Source of the DNA: Hymenobacter gummosus
Lineage (GTDB): Bacteria; Bacteroidota; Bacteroidia; Cytophagales; Hymenobacteraceae
NCBI RefSeq assembly: GCF_003970915.1
Contig: NZ_RXOF01000019.1
Span: 1-64,000, forward strand
Direction of reading: 5' to 3'
DNA length: 64,000 nucleotides
Part shown: positions 15,162-23,038 of the stretch, piece after piece
Layout: each line of letters begins with the position of its first letter
How positions within the stretch are numbered: the stretch's first letter is position 1
The notes under the pieces: model-generated
The model's input: only the letters and a program-made list of their open reading frames with translations
Databases searched by the model: none
What the model was told of the DNA's origin: nothing
Made by a program: the position numbers and the translations under genes

Positions 15162-15324
15162 CAGCCGCGTAGCGGCGCCATATCAACAGCCGGCAAGAAC
15201 CGATAAGAACGACTGAGCTCCGTAGGAGCGGTACCTTGACCGCGCGGTCAAGGTACCGCTCCTACGGAGCTCGGGTTTGTTTTTGGCTACGGCTTTCTAT
15301 TGGCGTGACGCCGCTACGCGGCTG
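15162..15324. repeat. 163-bp palindromic element, copy 1
   Basis: The ends CAGCCGCGTAGCGGCG and CGCCGCTACGCGGCTG are perfect inverted repeats. The centre is a long hairpin: GAGCTCCGTAGGAGCGGTACC and its complement around GCGC. A second copy of the same length is at 43952-44114. The stem differs between copies at paired positions (GGTACCTT/AAGGTACC here, GGCACCC/GGGTGCC there), so pairing is kept. No gene is inside. It looks like a non-autonomous mobile palindrome (MITE- or REP-like). Confidence 0.8.
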
Positions 15325-15327
15325 GGG

Positions 15328-15708
15328 CTACTGCTCGGGCTGCTGAGCGGGATTCTGCTGCTTCCCGGCCACGTCCAGCTCCTTGCGCAGCTGCACCAGG
15401 AAGTTGCGCACCTTTTCCAGGGAGTGAATCACGTCGACTTTCTCCTTGAGCTGGGGGCCGCGCTGCTTCATAATGTCGCGGGCGCCGGGGATGGTGTAGC
15501 CGCGCTCCTTTACCAGGTGGTAGATGGTGCGGAAGGTCTCAATGTCCTGCGGAGAGTAAAGGCGGTTGCCTTTCTTGCTCTTGCGTGGCTTCAGATCCTC
15601 GAACTCGGTTTCCCAGAAGCGGATCAGCGAGGGCGCCACGTCGAACTGCGCGGCCACTTCGCCGATGGTGTAGTACTGCTTCTCGATGTCGCGCTCTTTG
15701 TAGGGCAT
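15328..15708 (-). CDS. MerR-family transcriptional regulator
   Basis: A 126-residue protein with an N-terminal MerR winged helix: YYTIGEVAAQFDVAPSLIRF (about 12-31), then WETEFEDLKPRKSKKGNRLYSPQDIE, where the basic RLYSPQDI wing is typical. A dimerisation coiled coil follows (LKEKVDVIHSLEKVRNFLVQL) and the tail is Gln/Pro-rich. There is no cysteine-rich ligand site, so a metal sensor is unlikely. It is the short single-domain MerR type common upstream of housekeeping genes in Bacteroidota. It diverges from alaS across 266 bp holding a heptamer element and a promoter box. Targets are unknown. Confidence 0.85.
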   Translation of the reverse strand: MPYKERDIEKQYYTIGEVAAQFDVAPSLIRFWETEFEDLKPRKSKKGNRLYSPQDIETFRTIYHLVKERGYTIPGARDIMKQRGPQLKEKVDVIHSLEKVRNFLVQLRKELDVAGKQQNPAQQPEQ

Positions 15709-15717
15709 GGGGCGGGT

Positions 15718-15817
15718 AGAACTGAGACCTTAGAAATTAGAGCTGAGAAGCGCATTACGCGGGACGAAAAGGCGTCAGAACAGGTCTCAGTTCTAACTTC
15801 TCAATTCTCACTTCTCC
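15718..15817. repeat. heptamer-arm palindromic element
   Basis: The left arm begins AGAACTGAGACC, and its exact complement GGTCTCAGTTCT lies at 15783-15794. The right side continues as degenerate 7-bp units TCTCAnT (TCTCAGT, TCTAACT, TCTCAAT, TCTCACT) to 15817. It starts ten bases upstream of the MerR start codon and lies just before the alaS promoter box. Confidence 0.65.
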
Positions 15818-15831
15818 AAACTACCTTTGCC

Positions 15832-15839
15832 GGAAGGCG
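15832..15839 (+). promoter_or_regulatory. -7 promoter box TACCTTTG (alaS)
   Basis: A perfect TAnnTTTG motif about 135 bases upstream of the alaS ATG, right after the heptamer element. It implies a leader of more than 120 bases. No clear -33 TTG at 17-20 bp was found. Confidence 0.5.
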
Positions 15840-15974
15840 TTTCCGGGGCCGCTGCGGCGGCTTCCGAAGCCGAAAAATAGCCAAAAACCGGCGGCGGCCA
15901 ATTTTTCCGGCTGCCGCGTTGTTCCAAACCGATACCCACGTTACGCGCCGCTTCCCGCGCGCCCGCAGCCGCTC

Positions 15975-18707
15975 ATGTCACTTCCCTCCGCTTCCCAGGT
16001 TCGTCAGCAGTTCCTCGACTTCTTCGCCTCCAAGGGCCACCACATCGTGCCCTCGGCCCCCATCGTGGTGAAGGACGACCCCACGCTGATGTTCATCAAC
16101 TCGGGCATGGCCCCGTTCAAGGACTTCTTCCTGGGCAACAAGCCCGCCCCGTACAAGCGCATTGCCGACACGCAGAAGTGCCTGCGCGTGAGCGGCAAGC
16201 ACAACGACCTGGAGGAGGTAGGCTACGACACCTACCACCACACCATGTTTGAAATGCTCGGGAACTGGTCGTTCGGCGACTACTTCAAGACCGACGCCAT
16301 TGCCTGGGCCTGGGAGCTGCTGACCGAGGTGTATAAGCTGCCCAAGGACCGCCTGTACGTGACCTACTTCGAGGGCGACCAGGGCGACGGCACCGCCGCC
16401 GACACCGAGACCCAGGAGCTGTGGCGCAAGTACACCACCGATGACCGCATTCTGCCCGGCAACAAGAAGGACAACTTCTGGGAAATGGGCGACACGGGCC
16501 CCTGCGGCCCCTGCACCGAAATCCACATCGACCTGCGCAGCGAGGAAGAAGTGGCCCAGAAGCCCGGCCGCGAGCTGGTGAATGCCGACCACCCGCAGGT
16601 CGTCGAAATCTGGAACAACGTGTTCATGGAGTTTGAGCGTCGCGCCGACAAGTCGCTCATCAAGCTCCCCCAGCAGAACGTGGACACCGGCATGGGCTTC
16701 GAGCGCCTGATGATGGCCGTATCGGGCGTGAAGTCGAACTACGACACCGACGTATTCCAGCCGCTCATCCAGTTCATTGCCAAGGAAGCCGGCGTGCAGT
16801 ACCACGGCACGACGCCGGGAATTAATAATGAAGAATTAAGAATTAATAATTCGGTAGAGGCCGACAACAATCAACAATCAACAATCAACAATCAACAGCA
16901 GAAAACCGACATTGCGGTGCGCGTCATTGCCGACCACATCCGCACCATCGCCTTTACCATTGCCGACGGGCAGCTGCCTAGCAACGTGAAGGCTGGCTAC
17001 GTCATCCGCCGCATCCTGCGCCGGGCCGTGCGCTACGCCTTCTCCTCGCTGAACCAGAAGCAGCCCTTCCTCTACAAGATCGTGCCGGTGCTGGCCGACC
17101 ACATGAGCGGCATCTTCCCCGAGCTGAAAGCCCAGGAGAAGTTTGTGACGCGCGTGATTGAGGAGGAGGAAATTGCCTTCCTGCGCACCCTCGAAAACGG
17201 CCTGCGCCGCTTCGACGCGCTGGAAGAAGGCTTCCGCCAGAACGGCGGCCACGTCGACGGCAAGTCGGCGTTCGAACTCTCCGACACCTTCGGCTTTCCC
17301 TTCGATTTGACGGCCCTGCTGGCCCGCGAAAAGGGGCTGACGGTGAGCGAGGAGGAGTTCAAAAAGGAGCTGGAGCAGCAGAAGGCCCGCTCGCGCAACG
17401 CCTCCGAGCAGGAGCAGAGCGACTGGACCATCGTGGAGCCCTCGCAGGAGCAGCCGCGCTTCGTGGGCTACGACGCCACCACGGCCGAGGCGCGCATCCT
17501 GCGCTACCGCGCCGTGACGCAGAAGGGCAAAACCGAGTACCAGCTGGTGCTCGACCAGACCCCGTTCTACGCCGAGTCGGGCGGGCAAGTGGGCGACACG
17601 GGCTACCTGCTCACCCCGCTCTCCAAGGTGCGCGTCATCGACACCAAGAAGGAAAACGACCTCATCGTGCACTACACGCTGGATTTGCCGCACGACCTCG
17701 ACGCCGCGGTGACGGCCCAGGTGGACGAGGCCCGGCGCCAGCAGATTCGCAAAAACCACTCGGCCACCCACCTCATGCACGCGGCCCTGCGCCAGGTGCT
17801 CGGTACGCACGTGGCCCAGCGCGGCTCGCTCGTGAACGAAAAGCTGCTGCGCTTCGACTTCTCGCACTTCTCGAAAGTGACCGAGGACCAGCTGCGCGAG
17901 GTGGAGCGCATCGTCAATGAGCGCATCCGCCAGCAGATTCCGCTGGGCGAGGAGCGCGCCGTGCCGCTGGAAGTGGCCAAGGAGCGCGGCGCCACGGCCC
18001 TGTTCGGCGAGAAGTACGCCGACGTGGTGCGCGTCATCACCTTCGATGCCGACTACTCGGTGGAGCTGTGCGGCGGCATTCACGCGCCCAACACCGGCGA
18101 AATCGGCTTCTTCAAGATTGTGAGCGAGTCGGCCGTGGGCGCCGGGGTGCGCCGCGTGGAAGCCGTGACGGCCGAGCGCGCCGAGCAGTTTGTGGACGAG
18201 CAGCTGGACCTGCTGGCCCAGGTGCGCGAGCTGCTGGGCAACCCCCAGCACCTGACCACCAGCATCCAGAAGCTCTCGGAGGAAACCGCCACCCTGCGCA
18301 AACAGCTGGAGCAGGCCGAGCAGCAGCAGCTCGGGCAGCTCAAGGACCAGCTGGCCCAGCAGGTGAAGCCGCTCAATGGCGTAAACTTCCTGGCCGCCAA
18401 AGTGCCCGCCCGCTCGGCCGACGCGCTCAAAACGCTGGCCTTCGGCCTGCGCCAAGTGACGGAAAACCTGGTGCTGGTGCTCGGCGCCGACGTGGACGGC
18501 AAGCCCCAGCTGGCGGTGATGCTCGACGACGAGCTGGCCAAGGGCGGCAAGCTCAACGCCTCGCAGCTGGTGCGCGAGCTGGCCAAGGAAATCCAGGGCG
18601 GCGGCGGCGGCCAGCCGTTCTTCGCCACCGCCGGCGGCAAGAATGCGGCCGGGCTGGACGCTGCTATCGGTAAGGCCGAAGGGCTGGTGAGCGGGTTGCT
18701 GGGGTAA
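15975..18707 (+). CDS. alaS: alanyl-tRNA synthetase with in-frame heptamer insertion
   Basis: A 910-residue class II synthetase that charges tRNA-Ala. The aminoacylation core is clear (RIADTQKCLRVSGKHNDLEEV, HHTMFEMLGNWSFGDYF, GDTGPCGPC, NVDTGMGFERL). It is followed by a tRNA-binding segment (LPSNVKAGYVIRRILRRAV). The editing domain has zinc-site residues H595 and H599 (HSATH) and C699 and H703 (CGGIH), and a C-terminal DHHA1 region ends the protein. Residues about 282-309 (INNEELRINNS, then repeated NNQQ) are an insertion made of AATTAAK- and CAACAAT-type heptamers, placed between two conserved blocks. The frame stays open, so the enzyme is presumably functional. Confidence 0.97.
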   Translation: MSLPSASQVRQQFLDFFASKGHHIVPSAPIVVKDDPTLMFINSGMAPFKDFFLGNKPAPYKRIADTQKCLRVSGKHNDLEEVGYDTYHHTMFEMLGNWSFGDYFKTDAIAWAWELLTEVYKLPKDRLYVTYFEGDQGDGTAADTETQELWRKYTTDDRILPGNKKDNFWEMGDTGPCGPCTEIHIDLRSEEEVAQKPGRELVNADHPQVVEIWNNVFMEFERRADKSLIKLPQQNVDTGMGFERLMMAVSGVKSNYDTDVFQPLIQFIAKEAGVQYHGTTPGINNEELRINNSVEADNNQQSTINNQQQKTDIAVRVIADHIRTIAFTIADGQLPSNVKAGYVIRRILRRAVRYAFSSLNQKQPFLYKIVPVLADHMSGIFPELKAQEKFVTRVIEEEEIAFLRTLENGLRRFDALEEGFRQNGGHVDGKSAFELSDTFGFPFDLTALLAREKGLTVSEEEFKKELEQQKARSRNASEQEQSDWTIVEPSQEQPRFVGYDATTAEARILRYRAVTQKGKTEYQLVLDQTPFYAESGGQVGDTGYLLTPLSKVRVIDTKKENDLIVHYTLDLPHDLDAAVTAQVDEARRQQIRKNHSATHLMHAALRQVLGTHVAQRGSLVNEKLLRFDFSHFSKVTEDQLREVERIVNERIRQQIPLGEERAVPLEVAKERGATALFGEKYADVVRVITFDADYSVELCGGIHAPNTGEIGFFKIVSESAVGAGVRRVEAVTAERAEQFVDEQLDLLAQVRELLGNPQHLTTSIQKLSEETATLRKQLEQAEQQQLGQLKDQLAQQVKPLNGVNFLAAKVPARSADALKTLAFGLRQVTENLVLVLGADVDGKPQLAVMLDDELAKGGKLNASQLVRELAKEIQGGGGGQPFFATAGGKNAAGLDAAIGKAEGLVSGLLG
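16819..16899. repeat. heptamer repeats inserted in frame in alaS
   Basis: From 16819 the coding sequence becomes AT-rich 7-bp units (AATTAAT, AATGAAG, AATTAAG, AATTAAT). After a GC-rich joint at about 16851-16865 it becomes four to five copies of CAACAAT/CAACAG. The two halves are different heptamers, so this copy is not a simple palindrome. Surrounding alaS is strongly GC-rich. The same AATTAAT units form the arms of the elements at 41420 and 47033. Confidence 0.8.
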
Positions 18708-18733
18708 TTCCTGGCTGACGCTGGATCAATAAG

Positions 18734-18775
18734 CAACGGCTCCGGGCGGCAACGTCCGGGGCCGTTGGCGTTTTA
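18734..18775 (+). terminator. alaS terminator
   Basis: CAACGGCTCCGG pairs with CCGGGGCCGTTG (one G-T pair) around a ten-base loop, followed by GCGTTTTAG. It lies 27 bases after the alaS stop. Confidence 0.7.
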
Positions 18776-18790
18776 GGGCCGTTCGGGCAA

Positions 18791-18888
18791 TGCAGAGACG
18801 CATACTTGCGTCTCGTCGTTGAACATCCTCGTGGGGCGTCAATACCCAGGCGGCGCGGACGAGGAGACGCGAAACGCCGCGTCTCTAC
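18791..18888. repeat. AGAGACGC palindromic element
   Basis: The left end is a small hairpin (AGAGACGCA-TACT-TGCGTCTC, then GTCGT). The right end is its counterpart in reverse (GACGAGGAGACGCG, then CGCGTCTCTAC). Together they form a nested palindrome of about 98 bp between alaS and the next gene. No coding content is visible. Confidence 0.65.
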
Positions 18889-18905
18889 ACGCGGGAGGCA
18901 CTATT

Positions 18906-19027
18906 GGAAATAATTCTGAAAGCTGGACCAGAATTATTTCCGACGGCCAGAAATAATTTTACTCCGTCAGTCAGAATTATTTCCACCCGCCAGAAATAAT
19001 TTTAGACTTTTAACAAAAATTATTTCC
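18906..19027. promoter_or_regulatory. six alternating AAATAATT motifs upstream of an HTH-like gene
   Basis: A 13-bp motif (GGAAATAATTCTG or variants) occurs at 18906, 18929, 18948, 18972, 18991 and 19015, in alternating orientation, with centres 19-24 bp apart. The middle four form two copies of a 43-bp unit. The last copy ends four bases before the ATG at 19032. The layout could be an operator array for the downstream HTH-like protein, or another hairpin repeat. The surrounding sequence is GC-rich. Confidence 0.6.
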
Positions 19028-19031
19028 GCTT

Positions 19032-19610
19032 ATGGCCCGCCCCGCTACCCATTCGAGCTTATCGCGGCTATACACGCATTTTGGGCTGAAAGCATACGAG
19101 CTGGCCCAATACCTGGGCATTACGGCCGTTCAGCTGAGCCGCATGAACACGGGGCAGCGCCCGTACAGCCAAGAGGCGCGTGAGGGTCTGGCCCCTTTCG
19201 AGGCGGCCTTGGAAGCGGCCACCGCCGCCCCGCCGCCCCCGGTGCTGGAGGCGCCCGACGCGGCTCCGCTGCAGCGCCGGCTGCGCTACTGTGAGCACCA
19301 CGCCCGCCGCCTGCGCTGGGAGCTGCGCCCCCTGGAGGAACAGGCGCGGCAGGCTGGTGCCCGGGTGGCTGCGCTGCCTGCTGTGCGGGCCGCGCTGGCC
19401 CCCGACCCCGGCCCCGAGAACAAGCCCGCCGTCAGCCGCGCCACCTGGCCGGCCTGGCTGAACTGGTTTCGGCACCGCTGGCTGGGCGAGTATTTTACGG
19501 CCCTGCCCGCTGACCTAAGCGCCCAGTATCACCTACTACGGCTGCAAGCCGAAGCCCTGGAAACCGAAGCCGCCGCTTTGCAACAGCTGCTGGCCGGCGA
19601 AACAACCTGA
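19032..19610 (+). CDS. HTH-like N terminus, hypothetical
   Basis: A 192-residue protein. Residues about 8-50 (LSRLYTHFGLKAYELAQYLG, then ITAVQLSRMNTGQRPYSQEA) look like a Cro/C1-type helix-turn-helix, with the recognition helix at VQLSRMNTG. The rest is helical and rich in Ala, Arg and Glu, with LRYCEHHARRLRWELRPLEE and a C-terminal coiled-coil-like segment. It has no signal peptide. The motif array directly upstream would suit autoregulation. The gene after it starts 20 bases downstream. The family was not recognised; the DNA-binding role is inferred from the N terminus only. Confidence 0.6.
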   Translation: MARPATHSSLSRLYTHFGLKAYELAQYLGITAVQLSRMNTGQRPYSQEAREGLAPFEAALEAATAAPPPPVLEAPDAAPLQRRLRYCEHHARRLRWELRPLEEQARQAGARVAALPAVRAALAPDPGPENKPAVSRATWPAWLNWFRHRWLGEYFTALPADLSAQYHLLRLQAEALETEAAALQQLLAGETT

Positions 19611-19630
19611 ACCCTCGCGTGTACTGCGCC

Positions 19631-20365
19631 ATGAAGATGCCTGAACCGAGCCCGGAGCTACTCGCGCAGCTACAAGGCTTGCTGCTGCCCAAAACCCAGC
19701 TTACCGTCGCGCCCGCTGCCCGGCCCGCCGCTACCCAGCTGCTCTCGCACCTCGGCGGCGACCCGTACTTCGAAGCGGGGGAAGCCTGGCCCGTGAACCC
19801 CAATACCGGGCAGCCGCTGGAGCTGATTTTTCAGCTGGTGGACGAGGGCGGCCGCCTGAACTGGCCCTTCCCGGCCGCGGTGGTGCAGTTCTACCTCGAT
19901 CAGTACGGCGAGGAGGGCGTGTACGACGACAGCGACCCGGCCCAGTACCGCTTCCAGGTGTACCCCGCCATCCGGCCCGGGCAGCAAGCCCTGGTGCCGC
20001 GCCCGGCCGCGCTGCCGGCCATCGGGTGCTACAGCATCACGGCGCAGCCCCGGCAGTCCTTGCCCGACGACGACGAGCTGGAGCTGATTAGTCCCGCTAC
20101 CAAGGCCCTGTGCCGACAGCTCGCGGGCGAGAAGTGGCGCAAGGTCTACAACGCCGCCGTGGCGGCCGTGCTGGGTGAGGCGCCGGACCTGGGCTCCTGG
20201 GTGGGCGGCTACGCCCAGTGGCTGCAGGGCGCCTATCCCACGGGTGAGTTTCTGCTGCAGTTCGACAGCAACGAGGCCTTTATGTGGGGCGACTCCGGGC
20301 TGCTGTACTTTTGCTACGACCCGGCCGATCCGGCGGCGGTTTCGTTTCAGCTGCAGAGCTGCTGA
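19631..20365 (+). CDS. DUF1963/YwqG-like protein
   Basis: A 244-residue cytoplasmic protein starting at the ATG at 19631. Features that recall the DUF1963 (YwqG) family are the glycine/proline stretch LSHLGGDPYFEAGEAWPVNPNTG and LELIFQLVDEGG. An FQVYP segment follows, then the C-terminal FLLQFDSNEAFMWGDSGLLYFCY ending, where a water- or metal-binding acidic pocket is usual. The exact function of that family is unknown; members often sit near SMI1 and other immunity-like genes. It is probably co-transcribed with the HTH-like gene 20 bases upstream. Confidence 0.7.
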   Translation: MKMPEPSPELLAQLQGLLLPKTQLTVAPAARPAATQLLSHLGGDPYFEAGEAWPVNPNTGQPLELIFQLVDEGGRLNWPFPAAVVQFYLDQYGEEGVYDDSDPAQYRFQVYPAIRPGQQALVPRPAALPAIGCYSITAQPRQSLPDDDELELISPATKALCRQLAGEKWRKVYNAAVAAVLGEAPDLGSWVGGYAQWLQGAYPTGEFLLQFDSNEAFMWGDSGLLYFCYDPADPAAVSFQLQSC

Positions 20366-20469
20366 GGCGGCCGGCGGGTTCTGCACCAGGGCGTTGCCGT
20401 TTGGTTATTTGCCGGAGTGACTGCGCACAGTTGGCCGCAAGGTGCTATTTTTAACCAAACGATTGGACA

Positions 20470-21255
20470 ATGAAAGTGCTGTTATTGGCGGCTTGCGCGC
20501 TGCTCGGTCCGGTTGCGGCCTGGGCCCAGGCGCCGCAGGAGTGCATCAAGGATTCGCTGGTAAGCTTCTACGACATCGACTGGGTGGCGGTGAAGCCGGC
20601 CCAGGCGTACTACCTGCAGGTAAAAATGCCCGCGCGGGCCGGAGCGCCCGCGCTGACGCGGATTTTCTTTCCCGATGGCCGCCTCTACTCCGAAGTCAGC
20701 TACAGCACCGCCGACCGGCGCGTGGTGCAGGGCCCGGTGCGCACCTGGTACCCCGACGGGCAGCCGCGGCTGGACTACCGCGCCGACGACGGGAAAATCG
20801 ACGGCTACCTGCGCAGCTACTACGCCGACGGCCGCCTGAAGCGCAACGACCTCTACGACCACGGCCGGCTGATCAAGGGGCAGTATTTCACGCCCGACGG
20901 GGAATTGGTGCAGCCCCACGTGCCGGTGCAGCAGGACCCGGCCTTCCCCGGCGGCCCGGCCGCCCTGACCAGCTACCTGCAGGGCCACCTCACGTACCCC
21001 ACGTCCCTCACCGACGTGGGCGACGGGCAGGTGCTGGTAGCCTTTACCGTGACGGCCCGCGGCGACGTGACGGATGTACGCGTGCAGACCAGCATCAGCC
21101 CCCAGCTGGACGCCGCCGCCGTGGCCGCCGTGCGTACCCTGCCCGCGTTCGAGCCCGGCCGCATCGACGGGGAACGAACCCCTATGACGGTGCTGGTGCC
21201 CATCACCTTCAAAGCTCCGGGCGTTATCAAGGCCATGCGCCAGCTGGGGCTGTAG
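20470..21255 (+). CDS. exported MORN-like/TonB-C domain protein 1
   Basis: A 261-residue exported protein with signal peptide 1-18 (cleaved after WAQA). The middle carries three YwqK/MORN-like repeats (FPDGRLYSEVSY, YPDGQPRLDYR, YADGRLKRNDLY). The C-terminal 90 residues are a TonB C-terminal-like domain (FPGGPAALTSYLQGHLTYP, GQVLVAFTVTARGDVTDV, and a PAFEPGR stretch). Real TonB has an N-terminal membrane anchor and Pro-rich linker, which are missing, so energising outer-membrane receptors is unlikely. It is the first of three such paralogues in a row. Confidence 0.75.
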   Translation: MKVLLLAACALLGPVAAWAQAPQECIKDSLVSFYDIDWVAVKPAQAYYLQVKMPARAGAPALTRIFFPDGRLYSEVSYSTADRRVVQGPVRTWYPDGQPRLDYRADDGKIDGYLRSYYADGRLKRNDLYDHGRLIKGQYFTPDGELVQPHVPVQQDPAFPGGPAALTSYLQGHLTYPTSLTDVGDGQVLVAFTVTARGDVTDVRVQTSISPQLDAAAVAAVRTLPAFEPGRIDGERTPMTVLVPITFKAPGVIKAMRQLGL

Positions 21256-21407
21256 CGGCCCCCGGGCCGTCGGCTGCCTGTGCACAACGGCCCGCGGGCC
21301 TGCACTACCGCCCGAGCCGGCGACGGGCGGTGCCCCGGTGCCGTACCCGCAAACCTGGCCACGGCGCCCGGATTCCTTGGCCGCTGCCCAGTAGCTAAAG
21401 TAGCCTT

Positions 21408-22190
21408 ATGATTCATCGTCTTGCCCAGTGGTGGCGGCAGTTGCGCGCCTCACCCGCTGCCCCGGCCGCCGCTTCGCCTGCCACGCCCGCCGCCGCCGAC
21501 TACGCCCGGGTGCGCTACGAAGCCGCCGACGGCCGCCCGCTGCCCACGGCCGAGGGCGCAGCCCGGCGCATCGGCTACCGGCCGCTGCCCGACGGCGGCC
21601 TGGAAACCGAAACCTGGGAGCTGGCGCCGCCGGAGTGGCTCAGCACCCGCACCCGCGAGCAACCCGACGCGCAGGGCCTGCTCAGCTACCGCCGAACCCA
21701 ATACTATCCCTGGGGGCAGGAGCGGCGGCGCGTGGCCCTGCAGCACCCGCCGGCCGGGCCGCCCATTGTCGACTACCACGAGTATTTTCCCACCGGCGAG
21801 CTGCAGCGCCACCGCCGGCTGGCCGAGGGGGCGCTTGGCACCGTGTTCGGGCTGGAGCCCTGGGTTCCCAGCGACCCGTATACCGAGGAAATGCCGCAGT
21901 TTCCGGGCGGCATGGAGCAGCTGATGCAGGATTTGACCCGCTACCTGAAGTACCCGCGGCAGGCGCTGATCAGCGGGCAGGAGGGACGCATTCTGGTGTC
22001 CTTCACCCTAGGCCCCGACGGGGTCATGCGCGACTTTACCGCCCCGCCGGAGGCCCCGCCCGTGCTGGCCCGGGCGGCCATCGAGGTGCTGGAGCAGGTG
22101 GCCCAGCGGCGGCGCTGGCGGCCGGGCTTCCAAAAGCGCCGGGCGGTGTCGGTTTCTTACTCGGTTCCCGTTACATTTACCATCCGATAA
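21408..22190 (+). CDS. MORN-like/TonB-C domain protein 2
   Basis: A 260-residue paralogue of its neighbours. The N terminus is Ala/Pro-rich (residues 13-30) and lacks a clear signal peptide, unlike the others, so export is uncertain. The middle has the shared LPTAEGAARRIGYRPLPDGG block and one MORN-like unit (YFPTGELQRHRRL). The C terminus is TonB-C-like (FPGGMEQLMQDLTRYLKYP, GRILVSFTLGPDGVMRDF, WRPGFQKRRAVSVSYSVPV). It follows protein 1 by 152 bp on the same strand. Confidence 0.7.
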   Translation: MIHRLAQWWRQLRASPAAPAAASPATPAAADYARVRYEAADGRPLPTAEGAARRIGYRPLPDGGLETETWELAPPEWLSTRTREQPDAQGLLSYRRTQYYPWGQERRRVALQHPPAGPPIVDYHEYFPTGELQRHRRLAEGALGTVFGLEPWVPSDPYTEEMPQFPGGMEQLMQDLTRYLKYPRQALISGQEGRILVSFTLGPDGVMRDFTAPPEAPPVLARAAIEVLEQVAQRRRWRPGFQKRRAVSVSYSVPVTFTIR

Positions 22191-22247
22191 CGCCCCGGGC
22201 GTGGTCGAAAGCATTATTACAGGCCGCTTTACGTGGTTATTGCCCGC

Positions 22248-23009
22248 ATGAAATGGTTACTCGGAGCCGCCTTGGGGCTGCTCAGCGCCGCTGCGCCGGC
22301 CGCCTTGCTGCCCGGCCCCGCGCCGGAGCGTACTTTTTACCTCGACTACGGCTACCACGAGGCCGCCGAAGGCACGGCCGAACTGGGCTTCGTGGCCCGG
22401 CGCTACCGCCCCGCACCCGAGGTGACGGTCGACAGCATCTTCAGCCTCGATGCCCGCACGCTGCGGCGCGTGCTGACCCGCACCCGCCGGCCCGGCGGGG
22501 ATACGCTGGTAGCCGCGGTGCACTGGCTGGCCGGCGGCACCCGCGCCCGGGAGGAAGAGCGCCTGGCCGGCAAGCTGCACGGCACCCAGCGCCTCTACGA
22601 CGCCCAGGGCCGGCTGCAGCGCCAGGCCCGCTACGAGCGCGGCCAGCGCCGCGACAGCACCTGCTTTGACGCGCAGGGCGCCGCCGGGGCCTGCACCGGC
22701 CGCTTCTACACCGAGCAACTGCCCGAGTACCCCGGCGGCATGGCCGGGCTGATGCGCTACCTGGCCCAGAGCATCCGCTACCCGGCCGAGGCCCTGCGCC
22801 GCCGCGCCCAGGGCAAGGTGGAAATTACCTTTCTCGTCGACGAAACCGGCCAGCCCCGCGACGTGCACGTGAGCCAGGGCGTGCTGCCCGCCCTCGACGC
22901 CGAAGCCCTACGCGTGATGCGCCTGATGGGCCGCTGGGCGCCCGGCCGGCAGCAGGGCGAGCCGGTGCCGGTGTACTACACCGTGCCCGTCACCTTTGCC
23001 ATTCGCTAA
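22248..23009 (+). CDS. exported MORN-like/TonB-C domain protein 3
   Basis: A 253-residue exported protein. The ATG at 22248 is preferred to a GTG at 22233 because it places the signal peptide (MKWLLGAALGLLSAAAPAAL) at the N terminus. It shares the MORN-like unit (YDAQGRLQRQARYERG) and the TonB-C-like end (YPGGMAGLMRYLAQSIRYP, GKVEITFLVDETGQPRDV, WAPGRQQGEPVPVYYTVPV) with its two upstream paralogues. The next gene starts 29 bases downstream, so the cluster may be an operon. Confidence 0.72.
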   Translation: MKWLLGAALGLLSAAAPAALLPGPAPERTFYLDYGYHEAAEGTAELGFVARRYRPAPEVTVDSIFSLDARTLRRVLTRTRRPGGDTLVAAVHWLAGGTRAREEERLAGKLHGTQRLYDAQGRLQRQARYERGQRRDSTCFDAQGAAGACTGRFYTEQLPEYPGGMAGLMRYLAQSIRYPAEALRRRAQGKVEITFLVDETGQPRDVHVSQGVLPALDAEALRVMRLMGRWAPGRQQGEPVPVYYTVPVTFAIR

Positions 23010-23038
23010 TCCGCTTTTCTCACCCCAACCTTACTCTT

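Noticed and set aside
16819-16899. Sequencing error or pseudogene in alaS
   Set aside because: The frame stays open through the AT-rich insert, and conserved blocks resume at once in the same frame with normal motifs to the end.
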